From contig JBCCAY010000017.1 of the NCBI GenBank assembly GCA_039814575.1, forward strand, positions 1-64,000: a DNA stretch of 64,000 bases, written 5' to 3'. The position numbers were made by a program, and so were the translations under genes. Every line of letters begins with the position of its first letter. Position 1 is the first letter of the stretch. The stretch comes from MED-G105 sp039814575 (GTDB taxonomy: Bacteria > Pseudomonadota > Alphaproteobacteria > Caulobacterales > Parvularculaceae). Below the pieces are notes generated by a model. That model saw nothing but the letters and a program-made list of their open reading frames with translations, searched no databases and had not been told where the DNA came from. Below, piece by piece: positions 51,470-60,466 of this stretch.

Positions 51470-52039
51470 TTATTGAGCGGCGTCGCTTGCGGCGGTCTTG
51501 GTGGTCGGGGCGTGCGCGGTTTCAGACCAGATGCGCTCCAGGTTATAGAAGGAGCGCACTTCCGGCCGGAACAAATGCACGATGGCGTCGCCCGCGTCGA
51601 TCAAGACCCAGTCGCAGGCCGGCAATCCTTCGCAGCGCACGTCTTTGACGCCCGCCTGTTTGAGCCGCTTCGTTATCTTGTCTGCGACGGCGCCCACATG
51701 GCGCTGGGAACGGCCTGAGGCGATGACCATTGCATCGGCGATCTCTGACTTATCGGCGAGATTGATGGTCACGACGTCCTCGGCTTTGTCTTCCGACAAG
51801 CCATCCAGAATGAGCGCCAAGAGCGCACAGCTGTGCGCCTCGCCGGTTAGTCCAGCAAGGGGGCTTGTGACGGCTTCTCGTAAGGTTTCAGTGTCGGAGG
51901 AGGGGGACCCGCCCGCGTTGTCCGTCGCGGTTGTTGGTCCTTCATTGAGGCGTTTTTCGCCTATCTCGCCTTCTTCCGGCTCGCTCGCCGCAGGGGTGTC
52001 CCCGACAAGCGTCAGGGCGGCTTTTGCTTTCGCCGCCAC
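51470..52039 (-). CDS. rsfS: Ribosome silencing factor RsfS
   Basis: The conserved RsfS/Iojap domain occupies residues ~72-175. Visible strings are LILDGLSEDKAEDVVTINL, ADAMVIASGRSQRHVGAVAD and CDWVLIDAGDAIVHLFRPE followed by RSFYNLERIW. It binds ribosomal protein L14 and blocks subunit joining during starvation. An N-terminal extension of ~65 residues, rich in Ala, Glu and Thr, exceeds the usual length; an internal start is possible, but none has clear support. It lies in the conserved order nadD-rsfS-rlmH, here with egtD inserted upstream. Confidence 0.94.
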   Translation of the reverse strand: MAAKAKAALTLVGDTPAASEPEEGEIGEKRLNEGPTTATDNAGGSPSSDTETLREAVTSPLAGLTGEAHSCALLALILDGLSEDKAEDVVTINLADKSEIADAMVIASGRSQRHVGAVADKITKRLKQAGVKDVRCEGLPACDWVLIDAGDAIVHLFRPEVRSFYNLERIWSETAHAPTTKTAASDAAQ

Positions 52040-52142
52040 ATCAGGTTGGGAGTTCAGCGCCGTTCTCCATAAAAACGCGATCCGGTCGACCGCAGACCTA
52101 ATTTAGTCCCGTCTGCGCCGAACGCCAACCCACAGACAAAGG

Positions 52143-53201
52143 TTAAGTGTTGCTTAACAAACACGTCGCGAACCAGCTCTTCGGGTCGGTGAAGGTCTCT
52201 GTGCGCCGCCACGGGGTCTCGGAAAGCAAGGCGTCCAGCCGTTCTAGGGAATATTTGTTGGAGTTCTCAGTATGCAGGGTCTCGCCGGCGGCGAAGGCGA
52301 AGCGTCGCCCGTCTAAAACTATTTCCGTCGATTTTTTCGCCCGCAAGTGCATTTCGACCCGCTGCGGGGCGTCGCCGATAAGCGCGACGTGCTCAAAAGC
52401 GTCCTCGTCCAACTCAGCGCCGAGCTCCTGCTTGATGCGCCGTAGAAGGTTCTTGTTAAAGGCCGCCGTCACGCCCTCATGGTCATCATAGGCGGGTTTG
52501 AGGACATCGGCGTCTTTCTCGAGGTCGATTCCCAGAAGAAAGCGGGCGTCCGTCCCGAGTGTCGTGTCAGCCAGACGCAAAAACCGAACGGCGTCGTCAT
52601 AGGAGAGGTTGCCGAGCGTTGAGCCCGGGAAGTAGCCAAGCCAGCGCGCATCTTTAAAAGCGCCGACGGTCGGCGGCGTAATCGCTGTGTTAAAATCCGC
52701 GCAGACCGCGCCCACCGGCAAATCGACGCTTTCGGCGAGGGTCGCGGCGTTCGCGAGTAGATAATCGCGGCTGATGTCCGTCGCCACATATCCGGTGGGC
52801 TCGGTCATTAAATTGAGCAGTTTACGGATTTTCGCCGACGCGCCTGAGCCATACTCGAAGACGGCGCGCCCAGGACCGATCGCCTCGCCGATGGCCGCCG
52901 CATTGGCGTTGACGATCGCCGCTTCAGTGCGGGTCGGGTAATATTCGTCGAGGGTCGTAATGTCGCTGAAAAGCGCTGAGCCGCGTTCGTCATAGAGATA
53001 CATCGGCGACAAGCTTTTTTGCGGCTTCGAAAGGCCCTCAACGACATCGGTGCGAAAATCAGCAAGCGGAGGGTCAAGGTCGAGAAAGAAGGCGAGCGGC
53101 GGGCGCGGCGCGGTTAAAACGCCTTGATCGCTCGCGTTTTGATCATTGGCGTTTGCAGCGGCTATCTTCCCCATATTCGGGGCGCGTTCGACCATGCTCA
53201 T
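52143..53201 (-). CDS. egtD: L-histidine N-alpha-methyltransferase
   Basis: The 352-residue SAM-dependent enzyme adds three methyl groups to histidine to give hercynine, the first step of ergothioneine synthesis. Family strings are SPMYLYDERGSALFSDIT, LDEYYPTRTEAAIV, VFEYGSGASAKIRKLL, YFPGSTLGNLS and, at the end, ENSNKYSLERLDALL. The N-terminal ~30 residues are extra. The usual partner EgtB (hercynine oxygenase) is not in the window. The gene lies between nadD and rsfS, interrupting an otherwise standard cluster, with gaps of 175 and 103 bases, so it may have its own promoter. Confidence 0.92.
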   Translation of the reverse strand: MSMVERAPNMGKIAAANANDQNASDQGVLTAPRPPLAFFLDLDPPLADFRTDVVEGLSKPQKSLSPMYLYDERGSALFSDITTLDEYYPTRTEAAIVNANAAAIGEAIGPGRAVFEYGSGASAKIRKLLNLMTEPTGYVATDISRDYLLANAATLAESVDLPVGAVCADFNTAITPPTVGAFKDARWLGYFPGSTLGNLSYDDAVRFLRLADTTLGTDARFLLGIDLEKDADVLKPAYDDHEGVTAAFNKNLLRRIKQELGAELDEDAFEHVALIGDAPQRVEMHLRAKKSTEIVLDGRRFAFAAGETLHTENSNKYSLERLDALLSETPWRRTETFTDPKSWFATCLLSNT

Positions 53202-53376
53202 AAAATTCGATCCGTTGATTTTTCACGTTTGAGTGACGTGATTGAAAGGTAGGCTGTGTCTTTGCGCGGCTCAGAACGAGCGGCCCATAACGCGTTGCCC
53301 CAAAAGCGCCGCACAACCTAGAACGCCGTCGTGATTAACCCCTGCAACTATCGTTCCAGACGCTGGGGCTGCTTGG

Positions 53377-54036
53377 TTAATTCCTCGAATTGTTATCCGA
53401 AGCGTTTTTATCCGAAACAGTCTTATCCCGAGCGGCGCGCAATTCGGTCGACGAGATGGAATTATTCGTTAACGGAATAAATGTCCAAACCGGCGGCGTG
53501 CGTTCGAGCATAGCGGCCGTGTCGGTGAATTCAACCTTATGGGGCGATAATTCTTTCACCGCCGGCGCTTCAATGGGCGCATTCTCTGCGCCTGGACGAT
53601 TAAAGACGGCGATGGCGACCCGGTCAGCGATGCCTCGCCAATTCTTCCAAAGGTGAAAAGACTGCAAACTGTCCGCTCCCATTAACCAAATGAACTTTAT
53701 CGTCGGATGCGCGTCTTGTAATGCGGCGATTGTATCAGACGTATACTGAAGGCCATGGTCGTTTTCAAAATCCGAGATGATGATGCGCGGATCGTCGACA
53801 ATCCGGGCCGCCCCTTCGAAGCGTTCCTGATAGGGGGCGTAAAGCGCCGGGTCTTTTAAAGGGTTGCCGGGCGAGACGAGCCACCAGACCGCGCTTAAGG
53901 AGAGATGCTTAAGCGCGGCGTGCGATATCTCTAAATGCCCCGCATGGGCGGGATTAAATGATCCGCCGAGGAGGCCGACGACCGTCTGCGGCGCGGCGCC
54001 GGCTGCGTCCTTGGCGCTTGTTTGCACGCCGGGCAT
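53377..54036 (-). CDS. nadD: Nicotinate-nucleotide adenylyltransferase
   Basis: The 219-residue protein makes deamido-NAD from nicotinate mononucleotide and ATP. The nucleotidyltransferase motif GLLGGSFNPAHAGHL supplies the HxGH site. SAVWWLVSPGNPLKD and FIWLMGADSLQSFHLWKNW are typical NadD segments, and the end has FIPLTNNSISSTELR with the ISSTxxR signature. The C-terminal ~12 residues are a repetitive Asp/Asn/Ser tail (SDKNASDNNSRN). The start abuts the obgE stop. proB/proA, which in many relatives separate obgE from nadD, are absent. Confidence 0.95.
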   Translation of the reverse strand: MPGVQTSAKDAAGAAPQTVVGLLGGSFNPAHAGHLEISHAALKHLSLSAVWWLVSPGNPLKDPALYAPYQERFEGAARIVDDPRIIISDFENDHGLQYTSDTIAALQDAHPTIKFIWLMGADSLQSFHLWKNWRGIADRVAIAVFNRPGAENAPIEAPAVKELSPHKVEFTDTAAMLERTPPVWTFIPLTNNSISSTELRAARDKTVSDKNASDNNSRN

Positions 54037-55083
54037 TTAAGGCGTCCACACGTCGGCCGCGTCCGGTTCGGCGGCTTTCTTCTCGGCTGCGACCGCGTCT
54101 TGTTTGATGGTCATCAGTGTCCGTTTCAGGACCGGGACGCCGTTTCCTGTCGCGCCGGAGAGGGCGTGAGCGGGCTGTCCCGCCGCCTCGGACAGCGCCG
54201 CTAAGCGCTCCTCGCGCTCGTCGTCGGTCAATGCGTCGGTTTTATTGAGGCAGACAACTTCGTGCTTATCGGCGAGACCGCCGCCATAGGCCGCCAATTC
54301 GCCGCGCACGGTGTGATAGGCGGCGGCGACATCGTCGGCCGTGCCGTCCACTAGGTGAACGAGGCCGGCGCATCGCTCCACATGGCCGAGAAAACGATCG
54401 CCGATGCCAGCGCCCTCATGGGCGCCTTCAATAAGACCTGGAATGTCCGCCAAGACGAAGCTCTCGCCTTCGCCGACGCGCACGACGCCAAGATTGGGGT
54501 GCAGGGTCGTGAAAGGGTAATCGGCGATTTTCGGCTTTGCGGCGGAGACGGCCGCGAGAAACGTCGACTTGCCGGCGTTCGGCAGGCCCACAAGGCCGAA
54601 ATCGGCGATCAACTTCAAGCGCAGCCATAACGTGCGGCTTTCGGCTGGATGGCCAGGATTGGCGCGCCGCGGCGCTTGGTTGGTGGCCGATTTGAAGCGG
54701 GCGTTCCCCCAGCCGCCATTGCCGCCCTTGGCGAGGAGCGCGCGCGCGCCGGGCTCGTCGAGATCGGCGATGAGCGTTTCTTCGTCTTCTTCAAGGATTT
54801 GCGTGCCGACCGGCACTTTGATGAGCAGATCCGAGCCGTCTGCGCCGGTTTTGTTGGAGCCTTCGCCGGGGCGGCCGTTTTTGGCGCGGTGGTGCTGTTG
54901 ATAGCGAAAGTCGATCAGCGTGTTCAGATTGTCGACCGCCTCAGCGAACACATGCCCGCCGCGGCCGCCGTCGCCGCCATTGGGGCCGCCGAACTCCACA
55001 TATTTCTCCCGCCGAAAGGACAAACAGCCGGCGCCGCCGCCGCCCGACGAGACATAAATCTTTGCACGATCAAGGAATTTCAT
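54037..55083 (-). CDS. obgE: GTPase Obg/CgtA
   Basis: The 348-residue GTPase takes part in 50S subunit assembly and stress control. The glycine-rich Obg domain (about 1-158) starts MKFLDRAKIYVSSGGGGAGC and contains GGPNGGDGGRGGHV. The G domain has G1 GLPNAGKST, switch region DYPFTTLHPNLGVV, G3 DIPGLIEGA and G4 NKTD. The ATG at 55083 matches the family start; a frame extending to 55110 is unlikely. It leads the operon obgE-nadD. rplU/rpmA, common upstream neighbours, are not seen. Confidence 0.96.
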   Translation of the reverse strand: MKFLDRAKIYVSSGGGGAGCLSFRREKYVEFGGPNGGDGGRGGHVFAEAVDNLNTLIDFRYQQHHRAKNGRPGEGSNKTGADGSDLLIKVPVGTQILEEDEETLIADLDEPGARALLAKGGNGGWGNARFKSATNQAPRRANPGHPAESRTLWLRLKLIADFGLVGLPNAGKSTFLAAVSAAKPKIADYPFTTLHPNLGVVRVGEGESFVLADIPGLIEGAHEGAGIGDRFLGHVERCAGLVHLVDGTADDVAAAYHTVRGELAAYGGGLADKHEVVCLNKTDALTDDEREERLAALSEAAGQPAHALSGATGNGVPVLKRTLMTIKQDAVAAEKKAAEPDAADVWTP

Positions 55084-55314
55084 GCCGGAGATATAGCGAT
55101 GCGCCACCAAAGCGCCAGCCTCTTACCTTTGGCGCGGGCGAAAACCTGCCGCAGAACAGCGCCCAAAAAGCGAGCATCGCGCATGATTATTCAGGGATAC
55201 TGAAGAACCGCCGCGTTGGGCGGCAGCGTACATTAGCCAGATTATCAGCCCAATTCATCAAACGAGATCATCAAACGAGATCATCGACGACGGCCGCACA
55301 TAAGGAAAAAAACT

Positions 55315-55980
55315 ATGGTCACTGTCCATCATTTGGAGGATTCGCGCTCGCAACGGATCCTCTGGCTCTTGGAGGAGCTCGGCGTCGATTATCAGGTCAA
55401 GCGTTACGCCCGCGATAAAGCCACGCGTCTCGCCCCAGCGAGCCTTAAGGCGATCCATCCGCTTGGCAAATCGCCGGTCATTGAGGACGCCGGATTGATC
55501 GTCGCGGAGACCGGCGCGATCGTGGAGTTTTTGGTCGATAAATACGGTGCCGGAAAGTTTCGGCCGACCGGCGACCCACAAGATCGGCTGCGCTATGTCT
55601 ATTGGATGCATTTCGCCGAAGGCTCGGCGATGCCGCAATTGCTGCTGAAACTATTCTTTATGCAGATTAAGGCGGCGAAAATGCCGTTTTTTGCAAAGCC
55701 GATCGCGGCTGGCATCGCGAACAAAGTTCTATCGAGCTATGTCGACCCGAATATCGCGGCGCAGTTCGATTATATTGAAAATGAGCTTAATGGCCGCGAA
55801 TGGTTGGCGGGCCCGGCGCTGTCGGGCGCTGATATCATGATGAGTTTTCCGATGGAAGCCGCCAAGGACCGTATTGGCCTAGCAGGCCGTCCGAACTGCA
55901 CTGCATATTTGAAACGCATCCAAGAGCGACCGGCGTATCAGCGCGCATTGGAAAAGGGCGGGCCTTACGCATACGGATAA
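55315..55980 (+). CDS. Glutathione S-transferase family protein
   Basis: The 221-residue protein has the thioredoxin-like N-terminal domain (about 1-80; VTVHHLEDSRSQRILWLLEE, GKSPVIEDAGLIVAETGAIV with the glutathione-contacting ET pair). An all-helical C-terminal domain (about 90-215; GREWLAGPALSGADIMMSFPM) follows. It resembles bacterial GSTs that conjugate or reduce electrophiles; the substrate is unknown. AAGGA lies 8 bases upstream of the ATG. The leader contains a 13-base tandem duplication. It is divergent from obgE and convergent with the TPR lipoprotein gene. Confidence 0.92.
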   Translation: MVTVHHLEDSRSQRILWLLEELGVDYQVKRYARDKATRLAPASLKAIHPLGKSPVIEDAGLIVAETGAIVEFLVDKYGAGKFRPTGDPQDRLRYVYWMHFAEGSAMPQLLLKLFFMQIKAAKMPFFAKPIAAGIANKVLSSYVDPNIAAQFDYIENELNGREWLAGPALSGADIMMSFPMEAAKDRIGLAGRPNCTAYLKRIQERPAYQRALEKGGPYAYG

Positions 55981-56052
55981 GCGTTTCGGTCCGCGATACG
56001 CCAAGTCTTCTAAACTAGGTATGCGAACCAGGCTTTTTAAAAGCAGTGTGTG

Positions 56053-57276
56053 TCAGTTGCCGATTTTCTTTAGATCGATAACAGTTTCATCGTCTGCTAA
56101 CGGATCGATGAAGACCGGCCCTTCATCTAAGGGCGCATAGTAGGTGGGCGAGGCTGGCGTCGCTGCCGTTTCATTGTCGCTTACCGGCGCGTCTTCGGCG
56201 CTCGCGGCGGTCGATTTCGGTTCATCCACAACAACCGGCTGGGCGAGCGGTTCAGGCGCTGCTTGCGGGGCGGCCGTCGCTAACGGTTCAGCGGTTGGTT
56301 GGGATACTGGTTGCGGCGCCACGAGGGGCGCGGGTTGCGGCGCCGTGCTTGGGGCGTTCACCGGTGCGGCTTTTAACGGCGCTGCTTGCGCCGGAGCGGG
56401 GGCTGCATCGAATGCCGGTAAGTCTAGATCGTCCGCAGCGAAGTCCTGCCAATAGGCCGGCTGCACCACGAGAGAGCGATAGTAATTGATATTGCCGTCA
56501 GCAATTTGCGGCGGTAGATCGGAGCGCGCTAAGCGTTCCGCTTCCAGCATATCGCCTTTGATGGCGAGAACGAGCGCAAGGTTCTGGCGCACGCGGGCGT
56601 CGGCGCCGGGGGCGGAGGCGGCGGCGCGTAAAATGCGTTGGGCTTCCACAAGATTGCCGTCAAGGGCGTAGGATAGGCCTTTATTGTTCAGAAGGCTGAC
56701 GACGCCCGGTGCAATCGAAAGGGCGAGCTCGTATTTTGCTTGCGCTGATTTGTGTTCGCCAATCTGGTCAAGCGCAACGCCGTAGACGGATAATACCCGC
56801 CAATCGCGCGGATCGGCCTCATGGGCGACTTGCACATGGCGCACCGCTTCAAAAGCGCGGCCGGCCTCGATAAGCGCGCGCGCGGTTTCAATGGCGACGG
56901 CTGGCTCTTCGCTGTGGAAATTGGCGGCGGCGGACATCACCTTCACGGCTTGTTCTACAGAACCAATTCTCCGCAACGCCATGGAATAGTTGACCGCGGC
57001 GTTCCAATCTTTCGGATCTTGGTCGTAGCGAACGCTCCAAAACGCGGCGGCGGCGACCGGGTCCATGCCGTTCGGATCGGCTGCGGGGTTGGAGTAAACG
57101 CCGATCTGCTCGCGATAATCAGCCTCTTCGCCGGCGACGTCGAGAGACTTTCCCCCACTCATGCAGCCCGCCGCAGCGAGCGCAGCGCACGCGGCGCCGG
57201 CGAGCTTCGCCCGTGTTTTTATTGTTTGGACGTTCTTCGTGTCGGATGGGAGCGTGCAGGGTGCGCGGTCAGCCAT
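56053..57276 (-). CDS. TadD-like TPR lipoprotein
   Basis: The 407-residue protein has a lipoprotein signal with lipobox LAAAGC, followed by tetratricopeptide repeats over about residues 75-260 (e.g. NAAVNYSMALRRIGSVEQAV, LLNNKGLSYALDGNLVEAQR). This matches TadD, a lipoprotein of Tad pilus systems. Here no other tad gene is near. The last ~130 residues are an unusually proline/alanine-rich linker (APLKAAPVNAPSTAPQPAPL) ending in an acidic tail. The ATG at 57276 gives a normal signal; a longer frame begins at 57315. The TPR and lipoprotein call is firm; the Tad link is tentative. Confidence 0.85.
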   Translation of the reverse strand: MADRAPCTLPSDTKNVQTIKTRAKLAGAACAALAAAGCMSGGKSLDVAGEEADYREQIGVYSNPAADPNGMDPVAAAAFWSVRYDQDPKDWNAAVNYSMALRRIGSVEQAVKVMSAAANFHSEEPAVAIETARALIEAGRAFEAVRHVQVAHEADPRDWRVLSVYGVALDQIGEHKSAQAKYELALSIAPGVVSLLNNKGLSYALDGNLVEAQRILRAAASAPGADARVRQNLALVLAIKGDMLEAERLARSDLPPQIADGNINYYRSLVVQPAYWQDFAADDLDLPAFDAAPAPAQAAPLKAAPVNAPSTAPQPAPLVAPQPVSQPTAEPLATAAPQAAPEPLAQPVVVDEPKSTAASAEDAPVSDNETAATPASPTYYAPLDEGPVFIDPLADDETVIDLKKIGN

Positions 57277-57508
57277 GGGATTCCTCGCCGAGCGTTTGTT
57301 TTCGGCGCGGACCATCGCGCAATCTCATCAATAAAGACTTAACCCTAGCGTCGCCTGACAAGCGCTTTCATGGCTGGGGAGCGGCGTTGCGTCTCGCAGA
57401 GCGCGGCGAATCGCCGACTTTTGTTAATGCCAAAAAATTGCATGCATTTTAAGTATCGATCAGCACTGCGCGGGGCAGTGCGACCGCCTTTTGAGGATTA
57501 CTGTTGCG

Positions 57509-58885
57509 ATGGATATAGACCGCCTCACACCTTACGCCGCTGACGTCCACGAAACCGCAAAGCCAATCATCGCTTTTAAAGAAGACGATGATCGATCCAG
57601 CATTCCGAGCGGGTTGGCTGAGCTGGCCGAGGCGAACGGTTTCAAGGGCGACATCGGGTCAGTGCTCGTTGGCGCCGAGGGCGTTCTTGTGGGCGTCGGC
57701 AAGGGCGACGATCCCTTCGCGCTCGCTGCGGCGTCGGAGAAATTGCCGGCGGGCGATTATCGGCTCGACGCTTCTTTCGATGACCATGCCCTTTATGGCG
57801 GCGAGGCGGCGCTATTTGCTTGGTTGCTCGGCGGCTATCGTTTTGATCGGTATAAATCAGCCACGGCGCGTCCGGCCCGGCTCGTTGCGCCCGAAGGCGT
57901 CGACATCGCGGCGGCGCAGCGCCAGGCTGAAGCCGTCGCGCTCGCCCGGGATCTTGTGAATACGCCGGCCGTGGACATGTTGCCGGACGCCCTAGAAGCG
58001 GCGGCGCGCGGCGTTGCTGAACGTTTTGGCGCCAGCTTTGAGGCGATCGTCGGCGACGATCTCTTGACGCAGAACTTTCCGATGATCCACGCGGTCGGGC
58101 GCGCCTCCGCCGTTGCGCCGCGGTTGTTGGACTTCAGTTGGGGGCCGGTTGATGCGCCAAAACTCACGCTTATTGGCAAAGGCGTCTGCTTCGACAGCGG
58201 CGGTCTTAACATAAAGCCCGGCGGCTCCATGGCGTTAATGAAGAAAGATATGGGCGGCGCTGCGAACACGCTCGCTTTGGCGCATATGATCATGGCGAAC
58301 GACTTGCCGGTTCGTTTGCGCGTGTTGATCCCGGCGGTGGAGAACGCGATTTCTGGATCGTCCTTCCGCCCCGGCGACATCTTGCAAAGTCGCGCCGGTC
58401 TGACGGTCGAGATCGGCAACACCGACGCGGAAGGGCGCCTCGTTCTCGCCGATGCGATGACGTATGCGAGCGAAGATCCGCCGGAGATGATGTTCACGCT
58501 CGCAACATTAACCGGCGCGGCGCGCGTCGCCTTGGGGCCCGACGTGCCGCCGTTTTACTGTGACGACGAGGCCTTGGCCGCCGGGATTATCGCCGGCTCC
58601 GAGGCGGCGCACGATCCCGTCTGGCGGATGCCTTTGTGGCCCGGCTATCGTTCCATGTTGTCGTCGCCGATTGCCGATATGAACAGCGCGCCGGCGAGCG
58701 GTTTCGCCGGGTCGATCACCGCAGCGTTGTTCTTAAAGCGCTTCGCGTCGGAGGATGTTCCTTGGGCGCATTTTGATATGTACGCTTGGCGGCCAAAAGC
58801 CGCGCCCGGCCGCCCCATTGGCGGCGAAGCCCAGGCGGTGCGCGGGCTTTATCATCTTTTCGCGGAGCGATACGCCAGCGCCTAA
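57509..58885 (+). CDS. Leucyl aminopeptidase family protein (M17)
   Basis: The 458-residue cytosolic di-metal peptidase removes N-terminal residues from peptides. The M17 catalytic half has GKGVCFDSGGLNIKPGG (metal-binding Lys and Asp) and the family signature NTDAEGRLVLADAMTYA. The N-terminal macro-like domain spans about 1-150. It resembles the PepB-like branch rather than classical PepA. The ATG at 57509 lies 11 bases after GAGGA; a TTG at 57491 would add six residues. A GC-rich hairpin (57463-57481) precedes the ribosome-binding site. A MarR-type gene follows directly. Confidence 0.93.
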   Translation: MDIDRLTPYAADVHETAKPIIAFKEDDDRSSIPSGLAELAEANGFKGDIGSVLVGAEGVLVGVGKGDDPFALAAASEKLPAGDYRLDASFDDHALYGGEAALFAWLLGGYRFDRYKSATARPARLVAPEGVDIAAAQRQAEAVALARDLVNTPAVDMLPDALEAAARGVAERFGASFEAIVGDDLLTQNFPMIHAVGRASAVAPRLLDFSWGPVDAPKLTLIGKGVCFDSGGLNIKPGGSMALMKKDMGGAANTLALAHMIMANDLPVRLRVLIPAVENAISGSSFRPGDILQSRAGLTVEIGNTDAEGRLVLADAMTYASEDPPEMMFTLATLTGAARVALGPDVPPFYCDDEALAAGIIAGSEAAHDPVWRMPLWPGYRSMLSSPIADMNSAPASGFAGSITAALFLKRFASEDVPWAHFDMYAWRPKAAPGRPIGGEAQAVRGLYHLFAERYASA

Positions 58886-58893
58886 GCGCTAAA

Positions 58894-59391
58894 ATGACGT
58901 CTTGTTCAGCGCTCACGATTGCAATCGGGGGTGGAGACAGCCCCCCTTGCGCGGGCCGACCGAACACTTGCAATGTCGAAATCGATACGAAGCGATGGGT
59001 CGACTTCGTGCAAGTAAGATCGGCGGCGGCGACAATGGCGAGGACAGATTCACTTCTTTTGTGGCGCGAAGTCATGGCGGATGCGGTGCGTGCGGACAAT
59101 CCGGACCTATCGATGCGCCAATGGGCGATTTTGCTGACGGTGTACCTTCACCCCGGTCCGCATACGGTGCGTGGACTGGCGCGCGAGTTGAACGTCCCGA
59201 AGCCGGCGATTTCCCGTGCGCTCGACGCTTTGTCTATTTTAGGCTTTGTCCGCCGTGTCCGCGACGCGGAAGACCGGCGCATCGTCAATGTTCAAAAAAC
59301 GCCGGAAGGCGCGCTTTTCGTCGATGAATTCACCGCGATTGTCGACGCGCGGGCGGGCGACCCGGTGCCTGGAACGGCGCTTTACGCATAA
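58894..59391 (+). CDS. MarR-family transcriptional regulator
   Basis: The winged-helix domain is clear: LSMRQWAILLTVYL, TVRGLARELNVPKPAISRALDAL (shown to 20 as TVRGLARELNVPKPAISRAL) and VRRVRDAEDRRIVNVQKT with the DxRxxx wing. The start is uncertain. An ATG at 58894, eight bases after the aminopeptidase stop, gives 165 residues, while an ATG at 59035 gives a shorter form beginning MARTDSLLLWREVM; neither has a good ribosome-binding site. The extra N-terminus looks poorly conserved. It is probably co-transcribed with the M17 peptidase. The ligand and targets are unknown. Confidence 0.82.
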   Translation: MTSCSALTIAIGGGDSPPCAGRPNTCNVEIDTKRWVDFVQVRSAAATMARTDSLLLWREVMADAVRADNPDLSMRQWAILLTVYLHPGPHTVRGLARELNVPKPAISRALDALSILGFVRRVRDAEDRRIVNVQKTPEGALFVDEFTAIVDARAGDPVPGTALYA

Positions 59392-59452
59392 ACCCAAGGC
59401 GTTGTTGATTTCGACGGCTCGGAGCGTGACGCTAACGTTTCGGTTTTTCTCG

Positions 59453-60466
59453 CTAGCGACGAATACGTGGCGCTTCGCCGAGGCGAAAACCTAGAAACGA
59501 CATCTCTCCATTTTCAAAACTCAGCGGTGCGCTGATTTCACCACCGCTCGCCAAAGCCGCTAGCGCCGTTGCGCCGGCGAAGGCGCTGGCTTCTTGCGCG
59601 CTCAAAACGCCTGCCTCTTGCAGCGCTTCAGCGAGGTCGGCGGGTTTTTCCAAGCGCGTCGACAGTTGACCAACGAGATACCCTTGGCGGTCGATGCGTA
59701 AGTCGCCGGTCGCGTAGAGGCGCGAGTCGCCGATCGCCGCCGCTGCGCCGTTTAACGATAGGCGCGGTCCGTTCAGCGTCTCTAAATCACTAATTTGGAA
59801 GGCGGTTTCGGTTCGATCGATGCGCAGCGTTCCATCGTCTTGCTCAACGACAATATCGTTTGCGGTAAGGCTGACGTCGATCGCTTGATTAGAACGGTTT
59901 TGATCGGTCGCTGGCGCGGCGGCCGGCTTCACGTTCATTAAAAACGGCCCCATGGTGAATGCCTCGGACGCGCCGTCGATCTGCGCTGTCGTTGCGCGGC
60001 TGGCGATTTTTGCGAGCCAGCCTAAGTCTTTATCGCGTTCCACTGAGGCGCGGCCGTCGTCATTCTCCAGGCGCACGGTCGTCGCGCCAATTGTTATGGT
60101 TTGCGGCGCTGGGGATGAAAAAATGACGCGGTTCAAATCGTAGGGTAGGGCGTCGATAAAAACCGTGTCAGCGCCGTAGGCGATGTCGCCGCTTCTAACG
60201 GTTACGGTTTGAAAAGCGCCGCGCCAGAAGAACGGGAAGCCGCGGGCGGAAAAGTCGCCATAGTCAATCGTGACGCCGTGCTCGGCTTCTCCTGCGATAA
60301 ACGCCTCCGCCGTATTCAAAATCTCAGCGGTTCCTGCGCGCCACACGCCCCACCAGCCTGCGAGCAACAGCCCGCCGACGGCTAATGGTCCGTATAAAAA
60401 CAAGCGATTGGGTCGGCCGGTTGCTTTCGGAGCGCCGCCGCCGTTTGGTTCTTGCGTCGTGCGCAT
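59453..60466 (-). CDS. DUF2125 envelope protein
   Basis: The 337-residue protein has one N-terminal membrane helix (LFLYGPLAVGGLLLAGWWGV) and a large beta-rich periplasmic part characteristic of DUF2125. Strings are TIDYGDFSARGFPFFWRGAF and a series of amphipathic strands ending with GGEISAPLSFENGEMSFLGF. The fold resembles bridge-like or AsmA-like envelope proteins; the role is unknown. Its ATG overlaps the plsC stop (TGATG), so the two are translationally coupled and may share a lipid-related task. Confidence 0.85.
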   Translation of the reverse strand: MRTTQEPNGGGAPKATGRPNRLFLYGPLAVGGLLLAGWWGVWRAGTAEILNTAEAFIAGEAEHGVTIDYGDFSARGFPFFWRGAFQTVTVRSGDIAYGADTVFIDALPYDLNRVIFSSPAPQTITIGATTVRLENDDGRASVERDKDLGWLAKIASRATTAQIDGASEAFTMGPFLMNVKPAAAPATDQNRSNQAIDVSLTANDIVVEQDDGTLRIDRTETAFQISDLETLNGPRLSLNGAAAAIGDSRLYATGDLRIDRQGYLVGQLSTRLEKPADLAEALQEAGVLSAQEASAFAGATALAALASGGEISAPLSFENGEMSFLGFRLGEAPRIRR

